From a virus, in IMG/VR virus record IMGVR_UViG_3300044675_003951, positions 1 through 55,701 of that record: a DNA stretch of 55,701 nt. The stretch is one strand, 5' to 3'. Within the stretch, counting starts at the first letter, position 1. Every line of letters starts with the position of its first letter. Under the pieces are notes generated by a model. That model saw only the letters and a program-made list of their open reading frames with translations, made no database searches and was not told the DNA's origin. Made by a program: the position numbers and the translations under genes. Shown in pieces: positions 31,939-40,660 of the stretch.

Positions 31939-32618
31939 ATTTGTTTTTGTAAACAGTATTCAGTTAAGATACGTTCTCTGTGCCATTCATTGCCTTGTGG
32001 AGTATCGGCAAACTCCTGAAAACATGGCGTGCCAAGTGTGTAGTGCAGTAACTTGGCGTCGGTATTTGGCCCGTATTCATCAGGCAACCAGTTCCATTCA
32101 GGCGGTAGTGAGCCAATTCGATTGTCGTCTATCCACGTGAAGCGGTGGAGCTCACTACCAGTGGAGCGTTGGACGAACTCGGGAGTAAGTCTCCGGTTAG
32201 GAAAGCTATTACAATTCCACAATATAACACTACTCCAATTTTTGCGAGGATAGTCTTCATTCTTTGCTCCTAGATATTTTACTGGCATACGAGTTTTGTA
32301 ATCATGCTTGACTACTTGTACATCTTTGTACTCATCCCGCAAGTTCCAGAGTTCTGTAATGTCTCCACGCACAATCATGTCACCATCTATAAAGATAGCA
32401 TGTCCAGAATACTCCATTAGATGTGGCACAAGAAAGCGTGTGTAGATAAAATGGTTTGATCCGTCTGTGTGTGTTTCTGCGTAGTCTCGGAACAGATTCA
32501 AGGCCACAGGCACAATAGCCACAGGTTGCGAACTGTTGCGTATGATACTGTTTACACAAGTATGATACGCAATGGCTTCTCTAGGGTCGTAACCCACGAA
32601 TACAGGAATTGGCTTCAT
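31935..32618 (-). CDS. Glycosyltransferase-like protein (GT8-type)
   Basis: 227 residues. IPVFVGYDPREAIAYHTCVN, TRFLVPHLMEYSGHAIFIDG, then the D-x-D of FIDGDMIVRGDI near residue 78, and SVILWNCNS with LLHYTLGTPCF at the end form a compact GT8-like enzyme. This type recurs in T4-like aquatic phages. It overlaps the cytidylyltransferase-cupin gene by 4 nt, so the two may work on one nucleotide-activated intermediate. Confidence 0.83.
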   Translation of the reverse strand: MKPIPVFVGYDPREAIAYHTCVNSIIRNSSQPVAIVPVALNLFRDYAETHTDGSNHFIYTRFLVPHLMEYSGHAIFIDGDMIVRGDITELWNLRDEYKDVQVVKHDYKTRMPVKYLGAKNEDYPRKNWSSVILWNCNSFPNRRLTPEFVQRSTGSELHRFTWIDDNRIGSLPPEWNWLPDEYGPNTDAKLLHYTLGTPCFQEFADTPQGNEWHRERILTEYCLQKQI

Positions 32619-33373
32619 TGGCGTTCAATGTCTTCTTCGACGCAGTTGTCGCCATACTGGATTTCAATCAGCTTTAGTGGCTGATCCGTTTCGTTGCACA
32701 GTTGATGCCATTCACGACATTCAATAAAGGTGTGTTCATGCACATCAAGATAACACTTGACATCACGGTCTGTACTTCTTTCATCCAGAGTATACACTGT
32801 GGCTGTGCCTTCGGCTACAAACCAAAACTCTTGTCTCTTATCATGGCGTTGCATGCTCAAACAGGTCTTGGGCATGACCGTGAGCTCTTTGAGCTTGGTG
32901 TTGGCACCTACTTCGTGCAGAACACGATAGTATCCCCAAGCACGACTAGTTTTAGGAGCTTTCCACTCTTGTAAGATCCAGCTGCTAGAATTCTTTTTAT
33001 CGTCTCCGCCTACGCCAAATTTAAAGATCACATCTTGCACAACCATTTCAGGAATGTTGACTGCCGTACGATCGCCGCCATTGGCAAAGATGATTTCGTG
33101 ATCGGGATGCAGTAGTTTTACTGCTTCTATTGCAGCACAACCGGATCCGTCTGAATCATCAAATTCAATCACTCTATCAACCACATGTAATGCTGCCACA
33201 ATTGCAGCACGTTCGGACCAGGGCATGAACGCTGATCCTTTTTTGCGCTGCAACCAAGCATCGCTGTTGAGGCCAACATACAACTTGTCGCCTAGTTCTC
33301 TAGCAGCGTTAAAATAGGCAATGTGTCCCGAGTGCAGCGGATCAAAACCCCCAGTTACTAATACAATTTTCAT
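32615..33373 (-). CDS. Cytidylyltransferase-cupin fusion (nucleotide-sugar or polyol synthesis)
   Basis: 252 residues from ATG (MKIVLVTGGFDPLHSGH); seven upstream codons are possible but contain the promoter. The N-terminal ~150 residues are a HxGH-type cytidylyltransferase like TagD/RfaE2: GGFDPLHSGHIAYFNAARE, GLNSDAWLQRKKG, then a modified C-terminal SSSWILQ. The C-terminal ~90 residues are a ManC/phosphomannose-isomerase-type cupin: LSMQRHDKRQEFWFVAEGTA and PLKLIEIQYGDNCVEEDI. The two parts do not usually occur in one protein, so it may both make and trim or epimerise an activated sugar. GTAAATA ends 5 nt before the ATG. Confidence 0.85.
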   Translation of the reverse strand: MKIVLVTGGFDPLHSGHIAYFNAARELGDKLYVGLNSDAWLQRKKGSAFMPWSERAAIVAALHVVDRVIEFDDSDGSGCAAIEAVKLLHPDHEIIFANGGDRTAVNIPEMVVQDVIFKFGVGGDDKKNSSSWILQEWKAPKTSRAWGYYRVLHEVGANTKLKELTVMPKTCLSMQRHDKRQEFWFVAEGTATVYTLDERSTDRDVKCYLDVHEHTFIECREWHQLCNETDQPLKLIEIQYGDNCVEEDIERQ

Positions 33374-33378
33374 ACTGG

Positions 33379-33385
33379 TATTTAC
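33379..33385 (-). promoter_or_regulatory. Late-type promoter element (GTAAATA), 5 nt before the ATG
   Basis: Minus-strand TGTAAATA, CCAGT, then the ATG at 33373. It lies between the cytidylyltransferase-cupin gene and the UvsY-like gene stop. Confidence 0.45.
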
Positions 33386-33397
33386 AGTGACCAAACA

Positions 33398-33850
33398 CTA
33401 GACTGAAATATCTTCCATGCCAGCAGTTCTGAGTTTTACAATGTGTCCCATTTGCCACTGTTTGGTTTCGAGACCCTTCATAATGCCCAGCCAACGATTA
33501 CGCAGAAATGCCACTTCGTTGATAATGGTTTCGTAGTCAATGACTTCGTCCTCACCATCCACATACTTTTCAGCATCTCTGCTGGTCAGTGCTCTGGGGT
33601 AATTTTCCAGGTATTTTTGAAAATGTTTTCTGCGTATCTTGCGCAGTTGAATATTGAGATAGTTTAACACTGCCTCAATTTCCTGCAACTGATAAAATCG
33701 CTGTTCAGTTGTGCCTGGCAGTTCTTTGAGATTGCGCTCTACTATTCCAGCAATAACACAATCTCGTTTGGCTGAAATTATTTCTGACTCGTAATGAGTT
33801 ATAAAGTCAGGTATCAGTGACAAGTCTGCAACTACACGATTATACCACAT
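33398..33850 (-). CDS. uvsY: Probable recombination mediator UvsY
   Basis: 150 residues, helical and basic. The C-terminal order SRDAEKYVDGEDEVIDYETI, LRNRWLGIMKGL, then GHIVKLRTAGMEDI parallels T4 UvsY, where an acidic linker, a conserved Trp and F-x-I-K-H-I...R-x-F-E-A-G come in the same order. UvsY loads UvsX onto gp32-coated ssDNA, and both partners are encoded within 7 kb. N-terminal similarity is weak. The start overlaps the radical SAM gene by 11 nt. Confidence 0.7.
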   Translation of the reverse strand: MWYNRVVADLSLIPDFITHYESEIISAKRDCVIAGIVERNLKELPGTTEQRFYQLQEIEAVLNYLNIQLRKIRRKHFQKYLENYPRALTSRDAEKYVDGEDEVIDYETIINEVAFLRNRWLGIMKGLETKQWQMGHIVKLRTAGMEDISV

Positions 33851-35090
33851 ATTCTAATTCTTTCACCAGCCAAGGAAACGTTGTACGCCAATTGAGATTC
33901 CTACGTCGGTCAAGTTCGTCAAGCACGACCCTGAGTTTGACCAATTGATCTTCTTGACGAATATTTTGATTACACTGCAATTGCAATGTCTTCATCATGT
34001 TGCGACTGCTTTGATGTTGCCATCCATCATCGGGCATTGCCTGTAGTATTTTTTCAAAATCTTCATCAAAAAATCCAGGGCCAAATATAATGGGATTAAA
34101 ATATTCAAAGCCAAGCACAGCCATATGATAGTGCCCTATCTTTCGTGCAGCCCTGTGTTGATTAATATATTCTAACAATGGTAACATTGACTTTATGCCC
34201 AACCCTGTAATGGTCTGATTGACATTGAGAGTAATCCAACGCTGTTCTGCCAGATATTCAAAATTTTGTTTCCATTGTTCAAGATTGAATCCGTAGCGTA
34301 TATACTCTTGTTCTGCACCCCAACAATCAATGCTGCATGTGATATCAAGACGTTTAATTTTACGTTGAACCAGCAAACTGCGCATCCGCTGCACAAAGTC
34401 AACTAATTTTGTCATTGACACTTTGAGATTGGTCACAATATTAAATTCTAATTCAGAATTTTGGTGTGCTTCTAGAAATTCCAAACATGTTTCAAATTGT
34501 GATTGAAAGAAAGGTTCTCCACCAAGTATGTGCAGTCTGCGGAGTTCTTGATAATTCAACTCGAGCCAGTCCCAAAACTCTGTCTGCAATTGATTCTTTT
34601 GAGGATGCTTTACTGCTGTGTTATCAATGATCACGCCATGTGATTCAAACTTGCCAAATTTTTCATTTTCTGTTTGAATTCGACTACTAAATCCGTCCCA
34701 ACAGTAGATGCAGCTCATGTTACATACATTATCAAGATACACTTCAACAATGCGCGGAGTAACACTGGTTGCTGCTAGATCAGTTTCAAGTTCGGGTGGT
34801 GTTAGATTAGGAATTTGCAACTGAAACTGTCTGTCACTTTGTCCGCCTGCACTTTCCATATTTTTACAATATTCACAACCTCCCGACGGCCACTTTCCGG
34901 CTAGCATTAGTTCACGGTCTGCGATCTTTTTGTTAGTGTTATGAAAATTTTTAAAATTATCTGGATCTACATTGCTACTATTAACTCTATGGCAAGAACT
35001 TGTTTCCCCGGTGTACAAAAACAAGGTGCTCCAGGTCCATTTAAGCTGACAAGCTGTATCTGTAACAATTGGAAAATACTTGTGGGACAT
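33840..35090 (-). CDS. Radical SAM enzyme, N-terminal four-cysteine (twitch/SPASM-like) type, copy 1
   Basis: 416 residues. The SAM-cluster motif C-x3-C-x2-C is CNMSCIYC (C123, C127, C130), with ILGGEPFF as the glycine loop that binds SAM. Before the barrel there are C14 and C33 (C-x18-C) and the pair C72/C75 (GGCEYC), suited to a further Fe-S cluster. It has the family signature EYIRYG followed by a Trp. It is the longest and most divergent of the five copies. Substrate unknown. It is coupled to the small acidic gene by a TAATG junction, in the uvsX unit. Confidence 0.9.
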   Translation of the reverse strand: MSHKYFPIVTDTACQLKWTWSTLFLYTGETSSCHRVNSSNVDPDNFKNFHNTNKKIADRELMLAGKWPSGGCEYCKNMESAGGQSDRQFQLQIPNLTPPELETDLAATSVTPRIVEVYLDNVCNMSCIYCWDGFSSRIQTENEKFGKFESHGVIIDNTAVKHPQKNQLQTEFWDWLELNYQELRRLHILGGEPFFQSQFETCLEFLEAHQNSELEFNIVTNLKVSMTKLVDFVQRMRSLLVQRKIKRLDITCSIDCWGAEQEYIRYGFNLEQWKQNFEYLAEQRWITLNVNQTITGLGIKSMLPLLEYINQHRAARKIGHYHMAVLGFEYFNPIIFGPGFFDEDFEKILQAMPDDGWQHQSSRNMMKTLQLQCNQNIRQEDQLVKLRVVLDELDRRRNLNWRTTFPWLVKELEYVV

Positions 35091-35356
35091 TAATTTTCCC
35101 AGGTCTCGTCCTCGGATTCGTCAGTGTCATCGTCTTCAATTTCATCCTCATCTTCATAACTTTTGTCGTTGTCAAGATAAGCCGTGAGCGCACGTTTGAT
35201 ATCGCTGTCACCTTTGAAGGCCGCTTTGATATCCTCCACGGTACAGTCGTTGTCAATGAGAATGCTTAATACAGTTTCTGCCGCTTCAGAGCGGTCCACA
35301 GTGTTAACATAGCGTTTGAGTTCTCCCCAAATTTCGCCAGCGACTGATTCAATCAT
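35090..35356 (-). CDS. Small acidic protein downstream of uvsX
   Basis: 88 residues. A helical first half (VAGEIWGELKRYVNTVDRSE, AAETVLSILIDNDCTVEDIK) is followed by a strongly acidic tail (residues 67-88, nearly all D/E). It is coupled to uvsX by a 1-nt overlap and to the radical SAM gene behind it. An equivalent small acidic protein next to uvsX is usual in T4-like aquatic phages. It may mimic DNA or bind UvsX, but its function is unknown. Confidence 0.78.
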   Translation of the reverse strand: MIESVAGEIWGELKRYVNTVDRSEAAETVLSILIDNDCTVEDIKAAFKGDSDIKRALTAYLDNDKSYEDEDEIEDDDTDESEDETWEN

Positions 35357-36417
35357 TAGTTTTCCTCCTGGTCAGTGTCAGGTGTACTTACCTCGGATTT
35401 TTGATTTGCAAAGTCTTTCATGACAACATCCAAACAACCATCGGTGTTTGCTTCCCAGGCTTTGCGGAACTTCTTGATAATTTCGCCGTCGCTGGTGGTA
35501 AACACCAAGCTGTTGCCTTCTCGTTTGAGTAGGCCTTTTTTCTCAATCAGATCAGTAAGACCCGAATACGGACTCATGCCTGTTGTATAAGGAATCTTTA
35601 CTTGCACTCCTTCAAAAGGCTTGGCATAGCGTGTTTTCATGATCTTGCAGGCGGCGCGAATACCGTTGACTTCACTTACTTTGTTGCCATCTTCATCTTC
35701 TTTGAGTTTGAGTTTCTTCATAGCAACCACAATTGAGCTGGCGTAGATGAAACCTTGTCCTCCGGAGATCTTGTCATCGGGATCAAACATGTCTTGGCTT
35801 GCGTAGGTGTGATTGGTACAAACCATGCCAACATTGTAGCTGCCAAACATGTTGACACAATTGCGTACCAAACTTGTGAGTGCTTTGGGTTTGCGACCCA
35901 TATCGCCCTTCATATCGCCTGCTTCAAACTGATTCACATCAGTAGGAGTAAGCAACATACCCAGGCTGTCAATAACAAACATTACTTTGGGACGTTCGCC
36001 TTCGGGCAAGGCTTTGTAATCAATCATGAATGTGCTAATGGTTTTGGCAACGTCGTCGATCATGGCCATGCTTAGTTTGAGCAACTTGCTTTCGCTGGTG
36101 TCCACACCTAGAGCTTGTAACCAGGCTTCGTCAAGTGCATTCTCGCTGTCAACCAACACCACAAAGATACCTTGTTCTTGTGCGTTCTTCACAATGTTGC
36201 CGCTACAAATATAACTCTTGCCTGCGCCCGAGTCTCCGGCAAACACAGTGACCTTGCCCAGTGGAATACCACGGTTGAAGTCTCCTGAGATTAAGTAGTT
36301 CAAGGCATAGTTGCCTGTGCCAACCCAGTCAGTTGGATCGTTGAATCCAATGCTAAGGCCGTCGATACTTTTGGTGATTTCCTTGCGGAATTTGCTTATG
36401 TCAAATGGTTTACCCAT
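35356..36417 (-). CDS. uvsX: RecA-like recombinase UvsX
   Basis: Strand-exchange recombinase of T4-type recombination-dependent replication. 353 residues: N-terminal oligomerisation region (1-35), Walker A AGDSGAGKS near 60-68, catalytic region LVDSENALDEAWLQALG, Walker B KVMFVIDSLGML, sensor segment VGMVCTNHTYA and DNA-binding loop region DKISGGQGFIYASS. The tail is acidic (SEVSTPDTDQEEN). It overlaps the acidic small gene by 1 nt and starts 3 nt after the radical SAM copy 2 stop. Confidence 0.95.
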   Translation of the reverse strand: MGKPFDISKFRKEITKSIDGLSIGFNDPTDWVGTGNYALNYLISGDFNRGIPLGKVTVFAGDSGAGKSYICSGNIVKNAQEQGIFVVLVDSENALDEAWLQALGVDTSESKLLKLSMAMIDDVAKTISTFMIDYKALPEGERPKVMFVIDSLGMLLTPTDVNQFEAGDMKGDMGRKPKALTSLVRNCVNMFGSYNVGMVCTNHTYASQDMFDPDDKISGGQGFIYASSIVVAMKKLKLKEDEDGNKVSEVNGIRAACKIMKTRYAKPFEGVQVKIPYTTGMSPYSGLTDLIEKKGLLKREGNSLVFTTSDGEIIKKFRKAWEANTDGCLDVVMKDFANQKSEVSTPDTDQEEN

Positions 36418-36419
36418 GG

Positions 36420-37574
36420 TTAGTTTCCTTCTCTTAATTTGTATAATTCAGTGAAAATTTTACTGCTGTCAATGTTTCTTCGTTGATCCATTGTTTTTAT
36501 CTTTTTAAAAGATCCTGCTAAATCTTTTTCAAACGGTTGTTGTATATAACTCAACATGTTTTTATAACTATCTTCAAGTAGATACCCAGGATGGTCAGCT
36601 ACTCTCTGTTGTATCTTGCTCTTTAAGAATTGTAACACATGTTCTGGCAAATGTCTAATATTTAGGTATTCTGGACTCAACAGTGCTCCAATTATAAAAC
36701 TGTTGTTGTGGAACCCCAGATGTTTCAAGTAGTCCACACAATCAAATACAGAACGGTAGTTTAACAAAAACCAAAGCATGTTGAAACTAATTTTATGATC
36801 AAGCTGTTTTATTTTTTCTAAATTTTCTAAAAAATCTTCCCAGCGGCCACCGTATCTTATGTATTCGAACTCATCAGCCATGGTTTCCACACTCACAGTC
36901 CAGTGTACATTGGGAAATTCACAAATTTTATCAAACACTCGAGTATGAGTTTTGCTTAGGTTGGTATTGATTCGAAGATTTACATTGGGATTGGTTTTTT
37001 GCAATAGTTCTAATAGTTCTAAATTTTCTTTCATCAACAGCGGTTCGCCGCCGGCCATGTACACATGTTTGAGTGTGGGCGCATGATCAAAGATATATTG
37101 TTTAAACCGTGCCAGCTGTTCTAAATTTGGACGAACTACCGGTTGATTTAATTCATTGGCCCAGCGACTGCTAAATTCAGAGCTACAATACACACAGGCA
37201 AAATTGCACAAATTGGTCCATCGTACATCAATGGTGTGTAAGTCGTGTTGATCAAGTTGATAAGTGCTTAGTGGTATTCGTTTGAGTTCTCTTATGTAAA
37301 AAATTCTATCACTGATGATATCAAACCCTGTTTTATCATCTTCAAGATCATAACAAGTGTGGCAAGTTTTTACTGGCTGGTTGTTCAACATGCGTTGTTG
37401 TGTGTCAAGATTAATATCACTGTGTAGAATTTCTTCAATGGTATTGTGTTTGAGGTTGCCTAGTTCTCCGGCACTGCGAATACAATTTTTTACTTTGCCG
37501 TCAACATTGTACATCAACCCAGTCCACGGCATGGGACAAAAATTCCGATTGGTTAACACATCTTTGGGCGTCAC
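36420..37574 (-). CDS. Radical SAM enzyme, N-terminal four-cysteine type, copy 2
   Basis: 384 residues. N-terminal module: C13 and C31 (FCPMPWTGLMYNVDGKVKNC, C-x17-C) plus C71/C74 (CHTC). SAM cluster motif CNFACVYC (C123, C127, C130), MAGGEPLL glycine loop, RINTNLSKT strand and the family signature FEYIRYGGRWEDF. The C-terminus is helical. The GTG start overlaps the SDR stop (GTGA). Lying between an SDR and uvsX, it may add a step to a modification pathway shared with the SDR and sulfotransferase; that is inference. Confidence 0.92.
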   Translation of the reverse strand: MTPKDVLTNRNFCPMPWTGLMYNVDGKVKNCIRSAGELGNLKHNTIEEILHSDINLDTQQRMLNNQPVKTCHTCYDLEDDKTGFDIISDRIFYIRELKRIPLSTYQLDQHDLHTIDVRWTNLCNFACVYCSSEFSSRWANELNQPVVRPNLEQLARFKQYIFDHAPTLKHVYMAGGEPLLMKENLELLELLQKTNPNVNLRINTNLSKTHTRVFDKICEFPNVHWTVSVETMADEFEYIRYGGRWEDFLENLEKIKQLDHKISFNMLWFLLNYRSVFDCVDYLKHLGFHNNSFIIGALLSPEYLNIRHLPEHVLQFLKSKIQQRVADHPGYLLEDSYKNMLSYIQQPFEKDLAGSFKKIKTMDQRRNIDSSKIFTELYKLREGN

Positions 37575-38110
37575 AGTGGTCCTAAAGAAATATCTGAAAT
37601 TCTAAGATTGTTATCAGTGGCCATGTTCAATAACGCCAACAAGGTCCTGGCCCAGTTGTCAACGTCAGCAGCCGGAGGCACTGTTTTGTCCGGGCTAGTG
37701 GCAATATTGCCAGGGCGAACTATGGTAATCTTTACACCAAGATCTCGATGTCGTATTTGCCCCACGGCTTCTTCTAATGTGACTTTTTGCAAACGATAAT
37801 GGTCCATATCTAGTCCAGGCAATGGTGATACAGGGTGCTGTGTCATCATGGTGCTGATTACAATGATTTGTTTCCTGGTGCCTTGCCATCGCTGTGCCAT
37901 TTCAAACAACAACTCAGTCTGTGCATATCCAGCCTGTGCGTTGTTAATAAAAACATCGCAAGGTTCAATCTGATCACAAATCTTAGGAGTATTACGAATG
38001 TTGTTGCCGTTGCGCTGACTTAGACCTATAATTTTGTGGCCACCAAGTTCATATTGTTCAGCAAGAGCCTGACCTATGCCTGCTGTGTGTCCAGTGATTG
38101 CTATTTTCAT
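37571..38110 (-). CDS. Short-chain dehydrogenase/reductase
   Basis: 179 residues, short for the family. Cofactor loop GHTAGIG (7-13), FINNAQAGY in place of NNAG, ISTMMTQ, catalytic YRLQK (Y-x3-K near 107-111) and RPGNIAT are all in order. Substrate unknown. SDRs in glycan clusters often reduce or epimerise nucleotide-sugars. It is coupled to radical SAM genes at both ends (ATGA and GTGA), so the three products probably act together. Confidence 0.88.
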   Translation of the reverse strand: MKIAITGHTAGIGQALAEQYELGGHKIIGLSQRNGNNIRNTPKICDQIEPCDVFINNAQAGYAQTELLFEMAQRWQGTRKQIIVISTMMTQHPVSPLPGLDMDHYRLQKVTLEEAVGQIRHRDLGVKITIVRPGNIATSPDKTVPPAADVDNWARTLLALLNMATDNNLRISDISLGPL

Positions 38111-39015
38111 ACTATGCCTCTTAGGTCTTTTTGCTGTTGTATGTAGTTGTGTCTTGCTACTAGGTCTTCATTATCCACTGACAGTTCATACGGTTGTTTG
38201 AGATATGCATAACTGTGATCTATGCCATGTTCCTGTGCAAAAGACTGTATGTTAGGCAGATCATCTACATTTAATACACTAACTGTGGTCCATAAATTTA
38301 ACTTAACAGGCATTTTCTTGTATGTCATTAAATTGTTGTAGAATGTATCCCACTTGATGGGCCAACGCACAAATTCGTGAACTGGTCCGATACCGTCACA
38401 ACTTACTGTGACTGTTACCTCTATTCCAAGATTGGCAATATCAGTCAGCTCAGATAGTACCACGTTGCAATTTGTATTAAGTCTGAGTGTTTTTAAGTTT
38501 GGCGGAAGATTTGCAAGTAGTCGTTTGTAATTTTTACTGTAGCTGGGCTCGCCGCCGTTGATGTCCAAATGCACAATACGATGTTGCGGAAGATTCCAAA
38601 ATTGATTGCTGTTATTTACTATGGGAAAAATTTTCCCAGCAAGTGCTCCAATACGAGTACTACATTCTGGACCACATGTTTGACAAGCAGCATTGCATAT
38701 ATTGTCCAGGACACCACCTATCTGCAAGTAATCTCTTTGTGTTTCGTTTTGATCAACTGCTAGTGCGTAGGTTCTTATACTGCTGAGATTTTGTTGCTCG
38801 ATTTCCTGGCATCGACTACATTCCTTGGGCCAAATGTTGTTGTTGAATTGTTCTTTTATATTGTGCAGCCAGGGACTAGAATCCATTGCTTCTATCGAAC
38901 TAAATTGTGCTGGAGAAATCATGTGCCCGCAACGACTTATTGTTCCGTTGGAATTGAATCTTACAAAATGATCAAGTCTTGGGCAATGCATCAAATATTC
39001 TATATGTTCTTTCAA
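38107..39015 (-). CDS. Radical SAM enzyme, N-terminal four-cysteine type, copy 3
   Basis: 302 residues, the shortest of the five. N-terminal C11 and C29 (C-x17-C) and C66/C69 (CSRC). SAM cluster motif CNAACQTC (C107, C111, C114) with further cysteine C118 (GPEC) nearby. DINGGEPSYSKN is the glycine loop. The family signature is HEFVRWPIKWDTF, with Pro in place of Gly. It overlaps the sulfotransferase gene by 44 nt and the SDR by 4 nt. Confidence 0.9.
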   Translation of the reverse strand: MKEHIEYLMHCPRLDHFVRFNSNGTISRCGHMISPAQFSSIEAMDSSPWLHNIKEQFNNNIWPKECSRCQEIEQQNLSSIRTYALAVDQNETQRDYLQIGGVLDNICNAACQTCGPECSTRIGALAGKIFPIVNNSNQFWNLPQHRIVHLDINGGEPSYSKNYKRLLANLPPNLKTLRLNTNCNVVLSELTDIANLGIEVTVTVSCDGIGPVHEFVRWPIKWDTFYNNLMTYKKMPVKLNLWTTVSVLNVDDLPNIQSFAQEHGIDHSYAYLKQPYELSVDNEDLVARHNYIQQQKDLRGIV

Positions 39016-39628
39016 AAATTAACTCGTACAAATCGTGATGAGTATTTTTAATATCGACCACTAGATCAACAAATGTTGTTTGTGTTCCAATACGTTCAAT
39101 CAACAGTTGATCCAATAAAAAATATAACTCAAGTTGGCCCCATGGAAACTTTTGTATGCTTGTTAAAAATTCTTCAGTAGGAGCAGCTATGTCGGCACGA
39201 TTTTTGCGATGAGTTAATTGATCAATATCATTGATGTGTTGAAATTTTAACGGGGCCCTGCTATAACGAGACAAGTTAATTAACCAAAAAAATTGTGGTG
39301 CATAATGTCTATTTAAAAACAAGTACTTTTCTACAAAAAACAAGATTGTTCTAGTGTCAAGATCTTTATAATCTCTATGACAATGCTGTAAAAAAGTGTT
39401 TACACCGCTGATAAATCTTTCTTTTGGATCTCGAAGAAAAACTGTTATAGGAGTTTGAATCTTAGATATCTCTGATTCGTTTATTATTTTCCAACCTAGA
39501 TCAACTGCTGATTCAGTCAGTGATGAACTACCATTTTTAAAAATTGGATAGACAAATACCTGCGAGGGTATTATTTCTAACACCTCGCAGGTATTTGGAA
39601 AAATAGTTTTATCTATCTCACCAAACAT
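38972..39628 (-). CDS. Sulfotransferase-like protein
   Basis: 218 residues from ATG (MFGEIDKTIFPN); an apparent earlier TTG is not needed. VYPIFKNGSSSL near residues 27-38 is the 5' phosphosulfate loop of PAPS-dependent carbohydrate sulfotransferases, and VFLRDPKERFISGVN near 62-76 is the 3' phosphate loop. Members transfer sulfate from PAPS to sugars. It starts 3 nt after the gp32 stop and overlaps radical SAM copy 3, so it should be transcribed with the ssDNA-binding protein. Confidence 0.85.
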   Translation of the reverse strand: MFGEIDKTIFPNTCEVLEIIPSQVFVYPIFKNGSSSLTESAVDLGWKIINESEISKIQTPITVFLRDPKERFISGVNTFLQHCHRDYKDLDTRTILFFVEKYLFLNRHYAPQFFWLINLSRYSRAPLKFQHINDIDQLTHRKNRADIAAPTEEFLTSIQKFPWGQLELYFLLDQLLIERIGTQTTFVDLVVDIKNTHHDLYELIFERTYRIFDALPKT

Positions 39629-39631
39629 CAA

Positions 39632-40624
39632 TTACTTGGCTTGCCGAGCCCGAATCATTGCAAGGATGTCTTCGGCCTTTTGATTGCTGGCTGCTGGCTT
39701 GGTAACCAAGGATTCAGCTGCCGCTGCTGCATCATCTTCCCAGGCAGGGCTAGATGCAGCAGGTTTTGCCACAGGCGCAGTGCGAGCAGCAGGTGCTGCT
39801 TCTGCATCGTCGTTGCTGGCAGCAGCGCCGCCGGGTGCATTGACACCAGCAGGACGGAAATACTGACCCCAACGCTCTGTGTCGTACGGCTGACCATCTA
39901 CGCTGGCTTCAAACATTTCTTTGATCACTTTGAGCTCAACATCGCCTGGTTTCTTGGGCAAGAACGTGCTCAAATCAAACAAGCCGTGTGCATCAATTGC
40001 TGCTTGCTCAGTTTCAGTCAGTGCCGATTCCTTGCGAGCCCACTTACTGGTGTTGTAGTCTGCGTAACCACCCTTTTGAGTCTTGGCAATACGGAAGTCC
40101 AGGCCACGCAGTGTGTCTGTTGGCAATTCTTCCAGTTCTGGATCCATCAAGGCACCCTTGATCAAGGTAAACAACTGTGGGCCAATGATGAACTTGCGGA
40201 TTGGATTGTCCGGAGTTTTGTCGTCACCAATGGGGTTTTCACGCACAAAACCCTGCATGATGTAGCTGCGCTTTTTCCAGTACTTACGACCCATGTCTTC
40301 CAGACTCTTGTCCTTGAACCAGGTGCGTACTTCTGCCAAGATTGGGCAAGCATCGCCCCACATCTCAACGCATGGTACCTGTACCATGACTTGTTTTGAA
40401 TCCATCTCACCTTTGACGCCATTGAATGGCAGTCGAATCATTGCTCGTTCTGCCCAAAAGAATGTGTTTTTTGTGTTACCGTCGGGGAGGAAGCGTAGTG
40501 AGGCTGCTTGGCCTTCTTCCATGTTCCAGTGCGGGTAAATTGACTTGTCGCCACCGCCTGTGTTGTTAGAACCTTTGTTCTCTGCGGCCTGTAGCCGTGC
40601 GCGGATTTCTGCTAGTGATGCCAT
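39632..40624 (-). CDS. 32: Single-stranded DNA-binding protein, T4 gp32 type
   Basis: Coats ssDNA during replication, recombination and repair and coordinates UvsX, UvsY and gp41. 330 residues: a basic N-terminal cooperativity region (LAEIRARLQAAENKG), an OB-fold core with YPHWNMEEGQAASLRFLPDG, the VPCVEMWGDACPILAEVRTW zinc-type segment, KYWKKRSYIMQGFV and PIRKFIIGPQLF, then an Ala/Pro/Asp-rich acidic tail ending in EDILAMIRARQAK. The ATG follows a 180-nt leader rich in hairpins (40661-40790), which may serve translational autoregulation as in T4. Confidence 0.94.
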   Translation of the reverse strand: MASLAEIRARLQAAENKGSNNTGGGDKSIYPHWNMEEGQAASLRFLPDGNTKNTFFWAERAMIRLPFNGVKGEMDSKQVMVQVPCVEMWGDACPILAEVRTWFKDKSLEDMGRKYWKKRSYIMQGFVRENPIGDDKTPDNPIRKFIIGPQLFTLIKGALMDPELEELPTDTLRGLDFRIAKTQKGGYADYNTSKWARKESALTETEQAAIDAHGLFDLSTFLPKKPGDVELKVIKEMFEASVDGQPYDTERWGQYFRPAGVNAPGGAAASNDDAEAAPAARTAPVAKPAASSPAWEDDAAAAAESLVTKPAASNQKAEDILAMIRARQAK

Positions 40625-40660
40625 ATTGTGTTGCCTTTCTGTGCGTTAATATGATTTAAA

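Noticed and set aside
39641-40399. Long open frame on the plus strand opposite gene 32 (252 codons)
   Set aside because: It is wholly antisense to gp32, has an unlikely Cys-rich composition and no ribosome site; a shadow of the real gene.
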